Under the pieces are notes generated by a model, which was not told where the DNA came from, searched no databases, and was given only the letters and a program-made list of their open reading frames with translations. From positions 3,472,001 to 3,536,000 of the forward strand of contig JAHQIY010000009.1 of assembly GCA_019054805.1 (NCBI GenBank): a stretch of DNA of 64,000 bases, read 5' to 3'. Below are positions 12,060-23,170 of this stretch, piece by piece (position 1 is the stretch's first letter; each line of letters begins with the position of its first letter). Made by a program: the position numbers and the translations under genes. The DNA is from Brachionus manjavacas (taxonomy: Eukaryota; Rotifera; Eurotatoria; Ploima; Brachionidae).

Positions 12060-13285
12060 AATTAATATCTTCTGGAAACTCTAGATTTCATCTCAATGAG
12101 TCTAGACAAAAGTATTACTGTTGATGTAATTATGCTAGATTTTGCGAAAGCATTTGATACTGTTCCGCACAGACGACTAATAGCTAAATTGAAAGCGTTT
12201 GGCTTTGATGGTCTGACACTAAAATGGATTGAAGCTTTCTTGAAAAATAGAAGACAACGAGTTGTTCAAGGTGAAATTTTGTCGGATTGGGTTGAGATTT
12301 TTAGCGGTGTACCACAAGGATCAGTGATTGGTCCACTTTTGTTCGTTTTGTATATCAATGATTTACCAAAAGGAATAGGGAATGCTATCAAAATGTATGC
12401 AGATGATACTAAAATATTCTCGCAAACTGTATCAGAAATAAGCGCAGTGAAACTGCAATCAGATTTAGATTTAATTTTCAAGTGGACTCAAGATTGGCTT
12501 CTTCTCTTCAACACATCAAAATGCTTGGTTATGCATTACGGTCATAAAAAACATAAAATTCACTTATTTTATTAATGGTAAGCAGTTATCAACGTCTGAA
12601 ACCGAAAGAGATCTTGGAGTTATCTTCAATACAAATCTCAAATGGAAAAATCAAGTGATAGAGGCTACAAACAAAGCAAATCAAATGTTGGGTCGCATCA
12701 GGAAATCATTCGCTCGTTTTGATTGTAAATTATTTAGATCATTGTACTTAACCTTTGTTCGTCCTCTTTTGGAATTTGCTGTGCCTGTATGGTCTCCATT
12801 TCTTAAGTCGGACTCTGAGAAACTTGAAAGGATTCAACGCAGAGCTACAAAATTTGTTTCTTCAATTTGTTTGAAACAAATCGTATGAAAGCAGATTGAA
12901 GGCTTTATACATTCTAAATCTGGTGGAAACAAGAAAAAGAGGTGATCTAATTCAATTATACAAGTTCATGCATGGAATAGAATTGGTTGAAAAAAGCAAC
13001 AATTTTAATGTCACCAAAATCCAAGGAAGAGGTCACTGCTTCAAATATCACAAAGAAATTTCGAGGCTCCAACATAGAGATTACTTTTTTTTCACCAGAA
13101 CCGCTAACATATGGAACTCACTGCCAAATCAATTAGTTGAAGTCCTCAATGTTAACAGCTTTAAAGCAGGTATTGATTGCTGAATGAGCGGCAATTAATC
13201 ACTTCAGCTGTCTTGGTATACCCTGTCAGCACACTCGCTGGCTAGCCATCTACAGTCAAAACTACTACTACTACTACTACTACTA
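12060..13285 (+). mobile_element. LINE (non-LTR retrotransposon) 3' fragment with reverse transcriptase
   Basis: The frame from 12096 shows reverse transcriptase blocks in order: motif A LDFAKAFDTVPH, GVPQGSVIGPLLF, and the catalytic box YADDTKIF. A frameshift near 12560 leads into the thumb region (ERDLGVIF, YLTFVRPLLEFAVPVWSP, KLERIQRRATKF), and another near 12880 into RGDLIQLYKF and TANIWNSLPNQLV. The 5' end is missing and the 3' end is a (CTA)n tail. The arrangement is that of the Jockey/CR1/L2 group. It lies antisense inside the last intron of the TALPID3-like gene. Frameshifts and truncation make it inactive. Confidence 0.85.
13261..13285 (+). repeat. (CTA)n microsatellite, LINE 3' tail
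   Basis: Eight ACT units close the LINE fragment. A shorter CTACTACTACTA tract ends the related LINE at 33405-33422, which suggests this trinucleotide tail belongs to the family. Confidence 0.8.
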
Positions 13286-13449
13286 AATTATGACTTAGAA
13301 AAGGCCCAAAAATCAAAGAAATTAAGCAGTTTACAAAACTAAATTGAAAGCTTTTTCCACTTTTATTTTTTTCTTATTATTTAATAAAAAATCTATTACT
13401 AAATCTTTATTTGACTGAATTAAATTTTTAAAAATTGAAGAATATTTAC

Positions 13450-15133
13450 CATTGTTGTTAAATTTGACAATTTCACCTTCACTTTTGCTCAAAAGCCAAG
13501 CACCTTCTGAAAAATAGCTATCACTTTCGCTCTCAGTCTTGTCACTTTCAATAGTAGTTGTAGTGTCTGTTGTTGAGTATGAAGTAGTCGATTTAGTCAC
13601 TTCGGACTCAGGCTCGACAGCTTTAGGCTGTTTGGTGATTATTTTCTCAATAATCACTGGCTTTGGATCTGACTTGGGCTCTGGATCACATTGAATACTG
13701 GAATCTATTAAAAGAGGCCGCGGTTGTGGTGGTGGTGGTGGAGGAGACGGCTGACGAATTTGTGCAGGTGGTTCAGTTTTTTCAGACAAAGACGGAGTCT
13801 TAGGTGGCTCAGGACTCGGCTGTGGAGTTTCTCTAGGCGTTGGTGGGATCATTATTGACTTGGAGCTAGTAACTTGGTCAAAATTTTCTTCATTATCGCT
13901 TTCTTCCAGAGTAATTTCCAAAACAGACTCGGTTTCTTCATCATTTATGAATTGAATTAGTTGAATTTCAGAATCTTTTTTAACAGGTTCAGGCTCAACA
14001 TTTTTGACAGTAATCGGCGACAAAGGTGGAGTAACCTTTGGCGTAGAAACTTCGATAAATTCGCTTTTTTCCTTTTTTTTTTCCAAAAATTCCAGACTTT
14101 TGCGTATGGATGCCACTGGTGGTTGATCAACAACTTCCGACAGAGTCTCTTCATCTTGGCGGTCGATCATGGCCGCTATCTTTTCATTCAACACCTCTTG
14201 AGTCAAACATTCAATCAAATCAGGATCAATCTCTTGGCCTACATCAATCAAAAGGCGAAAATTGTCAACCACATTTTCGTCCTCGGATTCCTGGCCCACT
14301 TGAAGTCGGAGGAGAAAATTTTTGAGAATTTCTTGCTCAAGCCAATCGAGCACTCTGTTTTCACTCAGACTTCTATCTGTCAAAATTTTTTGTCTATCCG
14401 CTGACAGATCGCCCGGAATTGGCAAAGGCACGTCTTCTTTAGCCGGCTCCTTTTCTTCTTTTCTAGCTCCGAGCACATTGATGCCCAGTCCAGCCACTTC
14501 TTCGTCCTCTTCTTGCTCATTTTCATTTTCTTCCTCTTCTTGGACTCTAATTTCAATTTGTTTAAAATTGACCTTTTTTTCGCCTGATGACGATCTTGCT
14601 GGATTAATGCTCATTGAAGGAAGAACTTGTCTGGTTATGTTGGAGGCTTTGGATGGGGATTTTTCTCGCGGCAAAATTGTCACCATACCGATGTTGTCCG
14701 ATCGGTGAATTTGATTAAAATTTTTTATTTGGTTTTCGGGATAGGGCTGGACTGGTATGGATATGAAGGCAGGTCTTTGCATCACTGGTTCCACTGGTTT
14801 TATTCTTGAGGGTCTGGTCTGCACTTTTTGATTAATGGGCTGATTTTTTTTGGTTTTTTCGGTGTTCATTTTTTTCTTGCGCAGTTCGGCTTCTTCTCTC
14901 ATGCGCAGGTTTTTCTCTTCCACTTCATCCATTTTAATTTGGTCAAGAACGCTTTTGCCATAGATTTTGCCCAAGTATTTGTGAACATCGGATATTTGTT
15001 TAGGCTTGGGCCCAACAGGCTGATTGCCGGTTCGCTGGGATGATACTCGAGATGGTCTTTTCGAAGCAGTGTCGCGCTCCGCCTCCAATTTTATGTGCTT
15101 GCTATCATCGATCATTTTTTGATTAACCACTTT
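13450..15133 (-). CDS. KIAA0586: TALPID3-like gene, large central exon
   Basis: This 561-codon exon starts after an acceptor AG at 15135-15134 and ends at a strong donor (AATG|GTAAAT, 13450/13449), so the TAA at 13331 is intronic. N-terminally it is Lys/Arg-rich with a short charged helix (EEKNLRMREEAELRKKK). The middle holds a pattern I associate with TALPID3: WLEQEILKNF, then about 35 residues on DPDLIECLTQEVLNEKIAAM, then Thr/Pro-rich stretches (TPRETPQPSPEPP, poly-Pro) and a final SEGAWLLSKSEGEI. TALPID3 (KIAA0586) is a distal-centriole protein needed for ciliogenesis and Hedgehog signalling. The match is from memory of the domain order, not from an alignment; another centriolar scaffold is the main alternative. 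Confidence 0.6.
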
Positions 15134-15245
15134 CTTGATAGATAAAAATTAGCTCTTTTTAAATTTTGTCTTGGTAACACCGAGAAATTTGCATAAAATA
15201 TTTAAAAGCTAATTTGAGCTAAAATCAAAAAAAAAAATTATTTAC

Positions 15246-15710
15246 CTTTACATCATTAGAAATAGCATTTATACATCCGTCAACCATTTTCTTTATTTTC
15301 AGCTCTTCATTTCTTTTTAATAAAAAAATTGAATTTGTTAAAAAAATTTATTATTTAGAATAAGTAAATCTGTCATAGAATAAGTAAATTATACTTGGAA
15401 ATACATATTATACTATATTATAATGTAATATTATACTTATATTACAGTAAATATTAAAAGAACCAAAAAAATAGCTCTTTTTTTTCTCATTTTTTGTTTA
15501 ATTTTGCATTTTTCAAAAAGAAATTGCGTAATTTTTCGTAAATTTATCTAAAATTTTTGCATGTAAATTTTAATTATTTTATTTTATCATATAGATAAAC
15601 TTGTATTAGTAAAATTTTGCAAAATAAAAAAAATATTTTTACTCTGTTCCGCTTTATCATTTTTAATTCTTTTTGTTGCATTTCACCAAGCTGCATTAAA
15701 ATTCCCAAAC
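15246..15710 (-). CDS. TALPID3-like gene, two small exons
   Basis: Exon 15710-15643 (two bases plus 22 codons, LGILMQLGEMQQ...) ends at donor GTAAAA. Exon 15302-15246 (19 codons, LKIKKMVDGCINAISNDVK) ends at donor GTAAAT. Their phases fit each other and the large exon at 15133. The acceptor of the second exon (GAAGAG|CTG) is weak. A further possible exon near 15800-15825 on the minus strand (VVPRQEDF) does not meet the neighbouring phase, so at least one junction between 15710 and 19478 is unresolved. Confidence 0.5.
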
Positions 15711-16209
15711 CTGAACCAAATTGAATTGTAAGAAAGTGTTTTTTTTATTTTTATTTCGCATATTATCGCTTATTTACCTAAATCTAAACCATTACCCTAA
15801 AATCTTCTTGGCGTGGCACTACTCTATTTATTTGAAAAAAAATTTAGAATAAATCTTGATTATATATATTTTTTTTAAGTCTGTTAATTAATTTTTAAGA
15901 AATTTAAAAATTAATTCACAATTTAATTTTACTGGAATAAATTGTTGGAAGATAAATTTTTAATTTTTTAATTTGTACAAAAAATATATTAGTTTATATT
16001 TTTCTTTTTGAAAAATTTATATTCTTTTTTTTTTTTTTTAATTCTTAAAATAGCTTAAGTTTCATGAGTCATAAGATAAAGGACGTTTATTTAGTATACC
16101 GAGTCAATGTTAAAATAATGTATCATTTAGGGATTCAACAAAAAGGAAAACTTAAAAAATAATATAAATGAATGAAGTGAAATATTTAGATATCAGTTGA
16201 AAATTTGTG

Positions 16210-16600
16210 TTTAGTAGTTTTGTTTAAGTGCAAGAAAGAGAGAGATAATTTTAACTTAAAAATATATGGAAATATAATAGAGAGCCAAAATATTCTGGAT
16301 ATTAAATTTGTTTCTAAATTAAATTTTAATATACTGGTCAAACAAAAAATGGGGTCTTTATAAAAATACTCTAGGAAACTTGGCACTCTGAATTTTGGTA
16401 CAAAAATCAAACAAAATCAAATAATAAAAATGCCAAAACTCTGATGGATCAAGTTATTACAAATAAAAAAATTATGTAAATTGCAACTGATGCATCCTCT
16501 GTACCGCCAATATGGCGATTGTGCCAAACTCTACATAATTCAATCCATTGGAAATTTGGGATTTTATGTTGTTATAAATCCACTTCAACTTTAAGCTACC
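16210..16600 (+). mobile_element. Decayed LINE reverse-transcriptase relic
   Basis: At 16255-16345 the plus strand reads KIYGNIIESQ followed by LDIKFVSKLNFNILV. This lines up with the minus-strand relic at 52910-53080 (KTYGNRIVSQ, LGIKFDSKLNFKILV). The block is the region just after the YADD box of LINE reverse transcriptases, where 'LG(I/V)xFDxKL' is common. Stops surround it. It is a relic of a second LINE family. Confidence 0.4.
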
Positions 16601-16974
16601 CAATTAAGCTAACATCTATAAAACATCAAATTTTTATGCATGAAAAATGTTTGTTGAATTTCTTTTTCAATTAGAACAGATAATGAGAAAATTAAGTCTA
16701 AGTCACAAAAATTTAAGTCAAAGTTATGACTTGACTTAAGACTTGTGACTTAAAAACAAGTCTGGGTTATTGTAACTAGTACAAGATTTATATTGTAATA
16801 AAATTTTTTTTAAAAATAATTAACAAATTCTAATTTTGAGCCATTTTTATTTATTAATTAACTGTTATCATTATTAAAATTTAGTTATTTCAGAGAAATA
16901 TTTTACGTATCAAATTTTTTTTAAAACTTTGATTGAAAAAATTTAAAATAATTGAAAAAAAACTAGAATATTAA

Positions 16975-17525
16975 CCTTTTTTTTAATTGAAATTTTTGTT
17001 TATTGTTATCTTAAACAATTATTAGAAGAATTCAAATTTTATAATTTTAAAATAATAATGGTGTATTTTTTCATTGATTATTTTCGATGAAATATTATTT
17101 TTTAATCGATGAATTTAGATTAAAGGGAAGTGCTGCATCCTAAACAATTTCTGAACATCAAATTTTTTTTTTGGATGCTCTATCCAGATTTTTTGTTATC
17201 TGATCAATGATTTTAAATATTTTTATTCCTGTAATTTTAAAAATGTATCAAATCAAAACCAACAAAACTTTTAAGAAACAAATTTGCTTACGCCTTTTAT
17301 AGATTATATTAGTTAAAAAACAAAAATTTTGTTTTTATCTCCTGATTATATCATATTTATTACATGGTCGATTTTTTTCGTTTTTTTATTTAACATCCAA
17401 AATATCAAATAACAAAAATTTGGATATTTAGAATTTGAATAGGATGCAGCACTTTTCCAGATGATATGGTTCCTAACTCATTAATGATTCATCTATCAAT
17501 TTCATCGATTAATCACCGTTTTTTT
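16975..17525. repeat. Inverted-repeat element, copy 1 (partner block at 21085)
   Basis: The left part (TTATTGTTATCTTAAACAAT, TTCGATGAAATATTATTTT, GGAAGTGCTGCATCCTAAAC) is repeated at 21085-21305 in the same orientation. The right end inside this copy (GGATGCAGCACTTTTCC at about 17441 and TCATCGATTAATCACCG at about 17502) is an imperfect inverted version of the left part. It is likely a non-autonomous DNA transposon; terminal duplications were not found. Confidence 0.45.
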
Positions 17526-17749
17526 AGTGACTGGGTTTCAATTTATAAATTGAGATTAAGACGTCTTGAGTGCCTTTAGTATTCATTCTTTAATCAAAAC
17601 CACTATCAGATTCACTTTCCAAATCTAGCATTTTAGAATTTGGTGAAAAGTTCAATTATAATTTTGGAAATAGCTGTCATGTTAGAATTTTTTTTTGTGA
17701 AAATAGTTTTTTGAGTCAAAAAAGTTATTTTTTAAAAAAAAGTTATCTT

Positions 17750-18968
17750 AAATGTATGGATAATTTTTATCATGTCCTTGGACCGTTGCTGTTTATCATT
17801 TTCATAAATGACATTCAGAAATCAGTACGAAATGCATGTAAACTTTTTGCTGACGACAGTAAACTTATCTCCACAATACGTAATTCGCTTGACCTAAAAC
17901 CTGTTCAAGAAGAAATTGACAATATAGTTAACTGGGCTGACACTTAGCATATGAAGTTTAACCAAAAGAAATGCAAAATTATGCGATTTGGCTCCAAAGG
18001 CAAACCCCAAACACCTTTCACCATAAAAATAGATGCTTCACACAGTCATGTGTTAGAACAGTCGCCCGTGGAAAGAGATTTAGGTATCATGATAAATAGT
18101 AAGCTCAAATGAACTGAGCAGATAGACAAGGCAATCCAGACGGCTAATGGAGTCCTTGCTCAACTCAAAAATGCCTTTAAATTTTGGACAACGGACAACT
18201 CTAGAAGACTCTTCACTACGTTTGTAAGACCGCATCTTGAATACTGTACAGGAACTTGGAATCCTTTGCAAAAAAAAAGACATTAAAAGGCTGGAAAAAG
18301 TCCAACGTAGAGCTACCAAACTAGTGTCTGGTCTCAGAAATCTCAATTGTCTCTCAAGATTAGAAAAAATTGGTATCCCTACGCTTGAAAGTAGAAAGAA
18401 AAGAGTTGATGCAATCCAACTTTTCAGAATTGTCAGTAAACAGAGCATTGTTCACCTGCATGCCTTCGCAGATTCAAGCCAAACTCCAAAAATCAATTAC
18501 TCATCGATGAATTTACTTAAAAAACCAAGACTCAGGAAGCATCTCTGCTTGTCAAAGCTCAGAGAAAACTTCTTCACGAACAGAGTAGCATCCTTGTGGA
18601 ACGAGCTCCCGGACACTGTCGTTTCTGCAACATTAACAAATGCATTCAAAGACAAGTTCGACAAATTCAGATCTCTGAAATTGACGGCAAATGATACTAT
18701 AATAGTCGAATAACATATTGGTTATTCTTTTTCATCTGATTCTCATATCGGATTGTAGTCTCACTTTCATATCATATCATGTACATTTATATTAATAGTA
18801 ATTGAAAAAAGTAGTTTTAGCTACAAAAAACAACTTCTAGCCCCTCAATTTGTAAATATGTATCACGTGTAACTCTCTGTTTCAATATATTTCTTTTATT
18901 TTAAATTGTTTTACTTTTTTTTTATAATTTATTTTGTATATAGGTACAGAAAACAAATAAATAAATGA
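17750..18968 (+). mobile_element. 5'-truncated LINE with reverse transcriptase remnant
   Basis: The piece begins in the middle of the reverse transcriptase (LGPLLFIIFIND), has the catalytic box as LFADDSKL, and continues past an in-frame TAG at 17945 into MKFNQKKCKIMRFG and ERDLGIMINSKLK. A frameshift near 18275 leads into the thumb (KVQRRATKLVSGLRNL) and the usual end WNELPDTVVSA. The 3' end is GGTACAGAAAAC followed by AAATAAATAAATG, a tail also seen at 37791, 56943 and elsewhere. It lies antisense within the TALPID3-like gene. Stops, frameshift and truncation make it dead. Confidence 0.8.
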
Positions 18969-19477
18969 ACAGAATAAGTTTTTGACCAATTTCGATTAAA
19001 ATTTTTGACTGGGTTTTAATGTAAGAAATATCTTTATCTTGATAAAATCATTTTGTGCATTAAAATCTATGAGTAAATTTATTCATGTGAAGTAAAATAA
19101 ATAATAAAAAAATTAGATAGTAATTTAACTTTTTACTTTTATTTTGACTACTTGAATCTTTTACTTAAGCCTGCGATTTCTTGAATATTTTGATTTTTTT
19201 GATTTTTTTACCCCTCTTTTATGAAATCAAGACTTTAAAATTTTAAATTTTAAATGAATCGATTAATTATTTATGTTAATATTTTTATTATTGATTTTTA
19301 TTAATATTTTTTTTTTCTTTTTTAAATTGTAATTTGTATTTTTGTGTTTCTTTTTCAATTTGCCTATGAGGCTTTAAATTTTTAAAATAAAAATTTATCA
19401 AAAATTTCTTTAAATTTGATAAAAACAGAAAATTTTTACTTTTCCTAAATTAACAAATAAATAAACTTTCAACTTAC

Positions 19478-20733
19478 TCGTCCACATCCATGTTGTACAA
19501 ATCGACCATTTTGCTCTTCTTTTTCCTATTTAACTCATCGACCAAACAATCAATTTTTTGCTTGGACACCTCGACTTTTTTAAGAACTTCTTTAATGTCC
19601 GCAAACATGCTACTCTTCGATCTTCGACTATACTCTTCCTTTATTCTTCGATTGATTTCCTCTTGACGCTCCAGCTCGGACAACAACTCATTTGACTGTC
19701 GCAAAACATCGGACAAATTTTCCGAATTTTTCTTGTTCAAAAACTCGTCAAATAGACTCACCTTTTCCTCTGCTAAACCCTCCACTTTTGCCAAGCTCAC
19801 ATCGGGACTTTTGGGCACAGTCTCGATCAGTTGTTGTAAAAATTTTTTCTCATTTTTCGAAGCCGATCTGATCTTGATAGGCGATTTACTCCGATTTCTG
19901 TAGTCCACACACACCTCACAATTGCTTGGACCACTCTTGGCCTTTCTACCAGCCGACTTTGAGCGCGATTTGGACCTTTTTTTGGGCTCAAGCATCTCCA
20001 CTGTGTCATTGAACTGAATTGATTTTACCCTGGGCTCCTTGGTCACATTCAAATCACACTCAGCCGAGTTCAGTGGCCTTAGCTTGTCTATCAATTGTGA
20101 CATCAGTTTAAATTGATTCTCTTGCACTAGCTCTAGATGTTTTAGCCGGTCTGATTCCATTTCTGAATTTGATTCGAATTTTTTATCCAAAAGTTTGGGC
20201 ACCAGTGTTTCTTCGTAGGACTTGAGGGCCTCCAGGTGTTTCATAACAGAGCTTAGCTTGGTGTCCAAGTCGGACTGAAATTGGTGCGTCACGGTATCCA
20301 GATGAGATGAGTCACTGGTTTGGGAAAAGCCCGAGTCTATCAGTGTGGGCACAATTTCTCTTTTTTTTATGTTGGAAAACTTATGGGCAAACTGGGAGCG
20401 AATTTTGTTTCGGTCGAAAAATTCGCTCCTGCAAATGTTGACTTGGTCGTCCAGGGCTTCGAATTGGTCGCCTTGGGCTAAAAAGTTCTCATCATTTGTC
20501 TCTATGGTCTCGATTTGTTCAAAGAGCTCAATGGACGATTGAGAGCTTGAGTCGTGCCTGATTTCATTGAGGCAATTTAATTGTACAAAGTTTGGCTCGA
20601 TGTCAGTCTTTTTGGAACTTTTTACATTCAATATGTTGCGTTCGATAAAGTTTGTTTTGGCTCTGGCACCACGGTCCGAGCTGGTTGATGAAACAGATGA
20701 GCGCAGTGAGTTGTGTGAAGCGGTTTTTATCAT
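19478..20733 (-). CDS. TALPID3-like gene, first coding exon
   Basis: The ATG at 20733 follows an in-frame TGA nine bases upstream and gives 418 codons plus two bases before a consensus donor (GACGA|GTAAGT). The TAA that would follow is therefore intronic. The protein is Ser/Lys/Glu-rich. Residues ~155-225 (LDTKLSSVMKHLEALKSYEE, KHLELVQENQFKLMSQLIDK) and ~335-410 (LRQSNELLSELERQEEINRR, EVLKKVEVSKQKIDCLVDEL) have the heptad look of coiled coils, with a basic KKRSKSRSKSAGRK block between them. TALPID3 also has an N-terminal coiled-coil half. The link to the downstream exons rests on strand, continuous phase options and protein character, not on a transcript. Confidence 0.6.
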
Positions 20734-21084
20734 TTTGTCTCAAAAAATTCAAGTAACATTTTTTTTCTATTTTTTAAAAGAGAATTTTTGGTCGAAAAAG
20801 TTGTTTCTATGCAACTACAGTGCACTCAAAATTGTGTCTTCAAACGGACAAATAAAAAGAATCTCTTTGTTAACTTATTAATGAGCTATTTTTAAAAAAT
20901 TTTATTTTTTTTAAATAAAGAAATTTTAAATTTTAATTTAATTTTAATTATTTGCCCCCAAAATGATCCTTCATCTGTCAAAATATTTTTTTGCGCAATC
21001 TCCAGCTCACACTCTGCTAAAAAATTTTAATTCTATTTTAACCGAGGTGGTTTTTTAAAATTAGTTTTTTGGTACTAACCTAAA

Positions 21085-21305
21085 AAATTTAACCTTTTTT
21101 TAATTTAATTTTTGCTTATTGTTATCTTAAACAATTATTAGAAAAATTAAAATTTTATAATTTTAAAAAATAATGATGTATTTTTTCATTGATTATTTTC
21201 GATGAAATATTATTTTCATAATCGATAAATTTAGATTTAAAGGAAGTGCTGCATCTTATACAATTTCTAAACATCCAATTTTTTTTTAATTATTATCCAG
21301 ATTTT
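21085..21305 (+). repeat. Dispersed repeat, copy 2 of the 16975 element
   Basis: About 220 bp collinear with 16975-17200, including TTATTGTTATCTTAAACAAT, GATTATTTTCGATGAAATAT and GGAAGTGCTGCATC. The right half is missing. Confidence 0.55.
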
Positions 21306-21325
21306 TTGACATCTTCGATTTTCGA

Positions 21326-21358
21326 CTATTATTATTATTACTATTATTATTATTATTC
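21326..21358. repeat. (ATT)n microsatellite
   Basis: About ten ATT units with one ACT interruption. Confidence 0.7.
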
Positions 21359-22068
21359 TTTTAAATTTAAATTAAATACTAATTTAATGCCCCATAGTCA
21401 CAATAAAAAAAAAAAGTAATTTTTTGACATCTTCGATTTTCGATTTCCGAATTTCTTTTGAGACGACTTTTATTTTTTAATTTTTACTGGATGTCTTATG
21501 ATTATTTTTATTTTATTTTATTTATTCAATGAACGCCTTAGAGGCGATGTAAAAAAATTTTTAAATAAGAGTCAAATAATTAAGTTTAAGACAAAAGGAG
21601 AGCAACTTCTAATAATTTAAATTTTAAATGTTTTCTTTTCTCTTTTTTTTTTATTAATATTTAAAAGTTAATTATATTTTTAGTGTGATTAAATTTAAGG
21701 GAATAAAAATTCTACAAATTAGTTTTTTAATTTTTTTTTGCACTCAATTTTTTGTTAAATTCAATAAATAAAGTTTCAAGGTTAATCAACATTTTAGTGT
21801 TCCTGTCAATGAAAGACCGATTAACACTTCATTTATTAAAAAAATACAATTTAAAGTTAACACAATTTTTTAATAAAAAGAATAAAATTTAAATTTAGTT
21901 AAATTTTGTAAAAAAAATAAAAAAAATAAAATAGCTCAAAAAATTTAACTTTTTAATGTTTAAATTAAATTTGTTTACAAAATCTGTAAAAATTAAGTTA
22001 ATATTTATTAAATATTGAGACCTTAAATGTTTAAAATTTCAGTAAATTAAAAAAGAAATTAAAAAAAG

Positions 22069-22141
22069 TACTTCGAGCGAGGATCGAACTCGCGACCTTC
22101 TGCGTGTAAAGCAGATGTGATAACCACTACACCATCGAAGC
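22069..22141 (-). tRNA. tRNA-Val(UAC), copy 2
   Basis: Base-for-base the same 73-nt gene as at 9178-9250, anticodon TAC, followed by seven T. The 3' flank also resembles that of copy 1 (AATTAAAAAAAGTAC on the plus strand), pointing to a duplication longer than the gene. Confidence 0.95.
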
Positions 22142-22603
22142 TCTTGTTTATGGTTAGGACAAAATTAATTAATGCAAGTCAAATTTTTTTTTAAATTTCT
22201 AATTAAGGAAAAATATATTTTCTTACCTAAATGAAATAAAATGATAAACATCACATCTTTGAATTAAATGTCTAGGCTTAGTTTTTTTACATACTTAAAA
22301 ATCTTTTCATTTCATTCTATAATTTATCATAAACATTTAATGCCCAAAAAAAAGAGAATTACTATTCTAAACAAATTAGAACCAAATTAATTAGAAAAGA
22401 GCATAAATATTATCTATCCAAAAATCCAGTAAAAATCTTCACTAATTTAGTAAAAAAAATAACACAATCAATAAACAGTTAACTAATTCAGTTTATAATA
22501 TTTATTTCAGAAAAAGAACCCAAAAATAAAAAAATATCACAAAAAAAGATGAAAAAACACTAATTCAATTAAATCATAACTTAATTTTAATTTTATTCAC
22601 TAA

Positions 22604-23010
22604 TTAAGTAAAAAAATTACATGAAAAAAAATAAAAAAATTCCCTATTTTTTTTGTACAGCCATTTGGACAATAAAAACCTCTTTTTTTTTAACATTTTT
22701 GCGTTACACTTCTCACAACTTTTTTGAATGCTTGAGCTTTTGATTTCATTTGTTTTCTTCATTATTGCTCTCTTGCTCGTCGTTTCGACAACATCATCTT
22801 CTTGACTCGAGTCCGTTTGTCGTGTTTGGAATACCATCATAACCCTTCGTACCAGCCGTTGTTTTTATAGACCCATTGACTTAAAAAATATTCAAAAAAA
22901 ATTTCTATTTCCCTAACCTTTTTTGCTTTCCATTTTTGCTCGAATCATTTTACTTACATGAATTTGAGTATAAGGAATATCTTCAACTTCTATATTTATC
23001 AAATTAGTGC
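22604..23010 (-). CDS. Candidate small spliced coding region, unresolved
   Basis: Two less AT-rich patches look coding on the minus strand. One at ~23010-22925 reads INIEVEDIPYTQIHVSKMIR and MESKK before a possible donor. The second, 22883-22604, can be read as VNGSIKTTAGTKGYDGIPN (short) or, in another frame, as a 78-residue peptide with a CEKCNAKM pair of cysteines. The surrounding DNA (22370-23170) is rich in ACTAATT(T/C)AGT words, so it may be a transposon. I could not choose a frame or a product. Confidence 0.22.
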
Positions 23011-23170
23011 AGGTTTTATCTAATTAGTGAATTAATAAATTAATTAGTGACAGTTTCGCTCTATTAGATATGTTTTATTGGTTTTGTGAATAAAAAACCA
23101 AATTAGTTTTTTTTTAATGAAATAGTAATATTTTTACTGAATTTGTGATTTTTTTTTCTAAATATGTGGT

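Larger units (their letters stand above)
15711..19477. other. Long intron or unresolved region of the TALPID3-like gene
   Basis: Mostly transposon debris (LINE relics at 16210-16600 and 17750-18968, and an inverted-repeat element at 16975-17525) in AT-rich DNA. A missing small exon of the gene should lie here, because the exon ending at 19478 leaves two bases and the exon at 15710 needs one. Confidence 0.45.
20734..22068. other. Intergenic AT-rich stretch with repeat pieces
   Basis: It holds the second copy of the 16975 repeat (21085-21305), an (ATT)n tract at 21326-21358 and a LINE-tail-like motif on the minus strand near 21500-21560 (GAACGCCTTAGAGGCGATG next to ATTTATTTATT). No gene was seen. 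Confidence 0.5.

Noticed and set aside
13961-15043. Several plus-strand open frames opposite the large TALPID3-like exon (for example 13961-14404, 14322-14708)
   Set aside because: They are mirror frames of a long, compositionally coherent minus-strand exon and show no motif of their own.
15800-15825. Possible TALPID3-like exon reading VVPRQEDF on the minus strand
   Set aside because: The borders look plausible but the outgoing phase does not match the exon at 15710.
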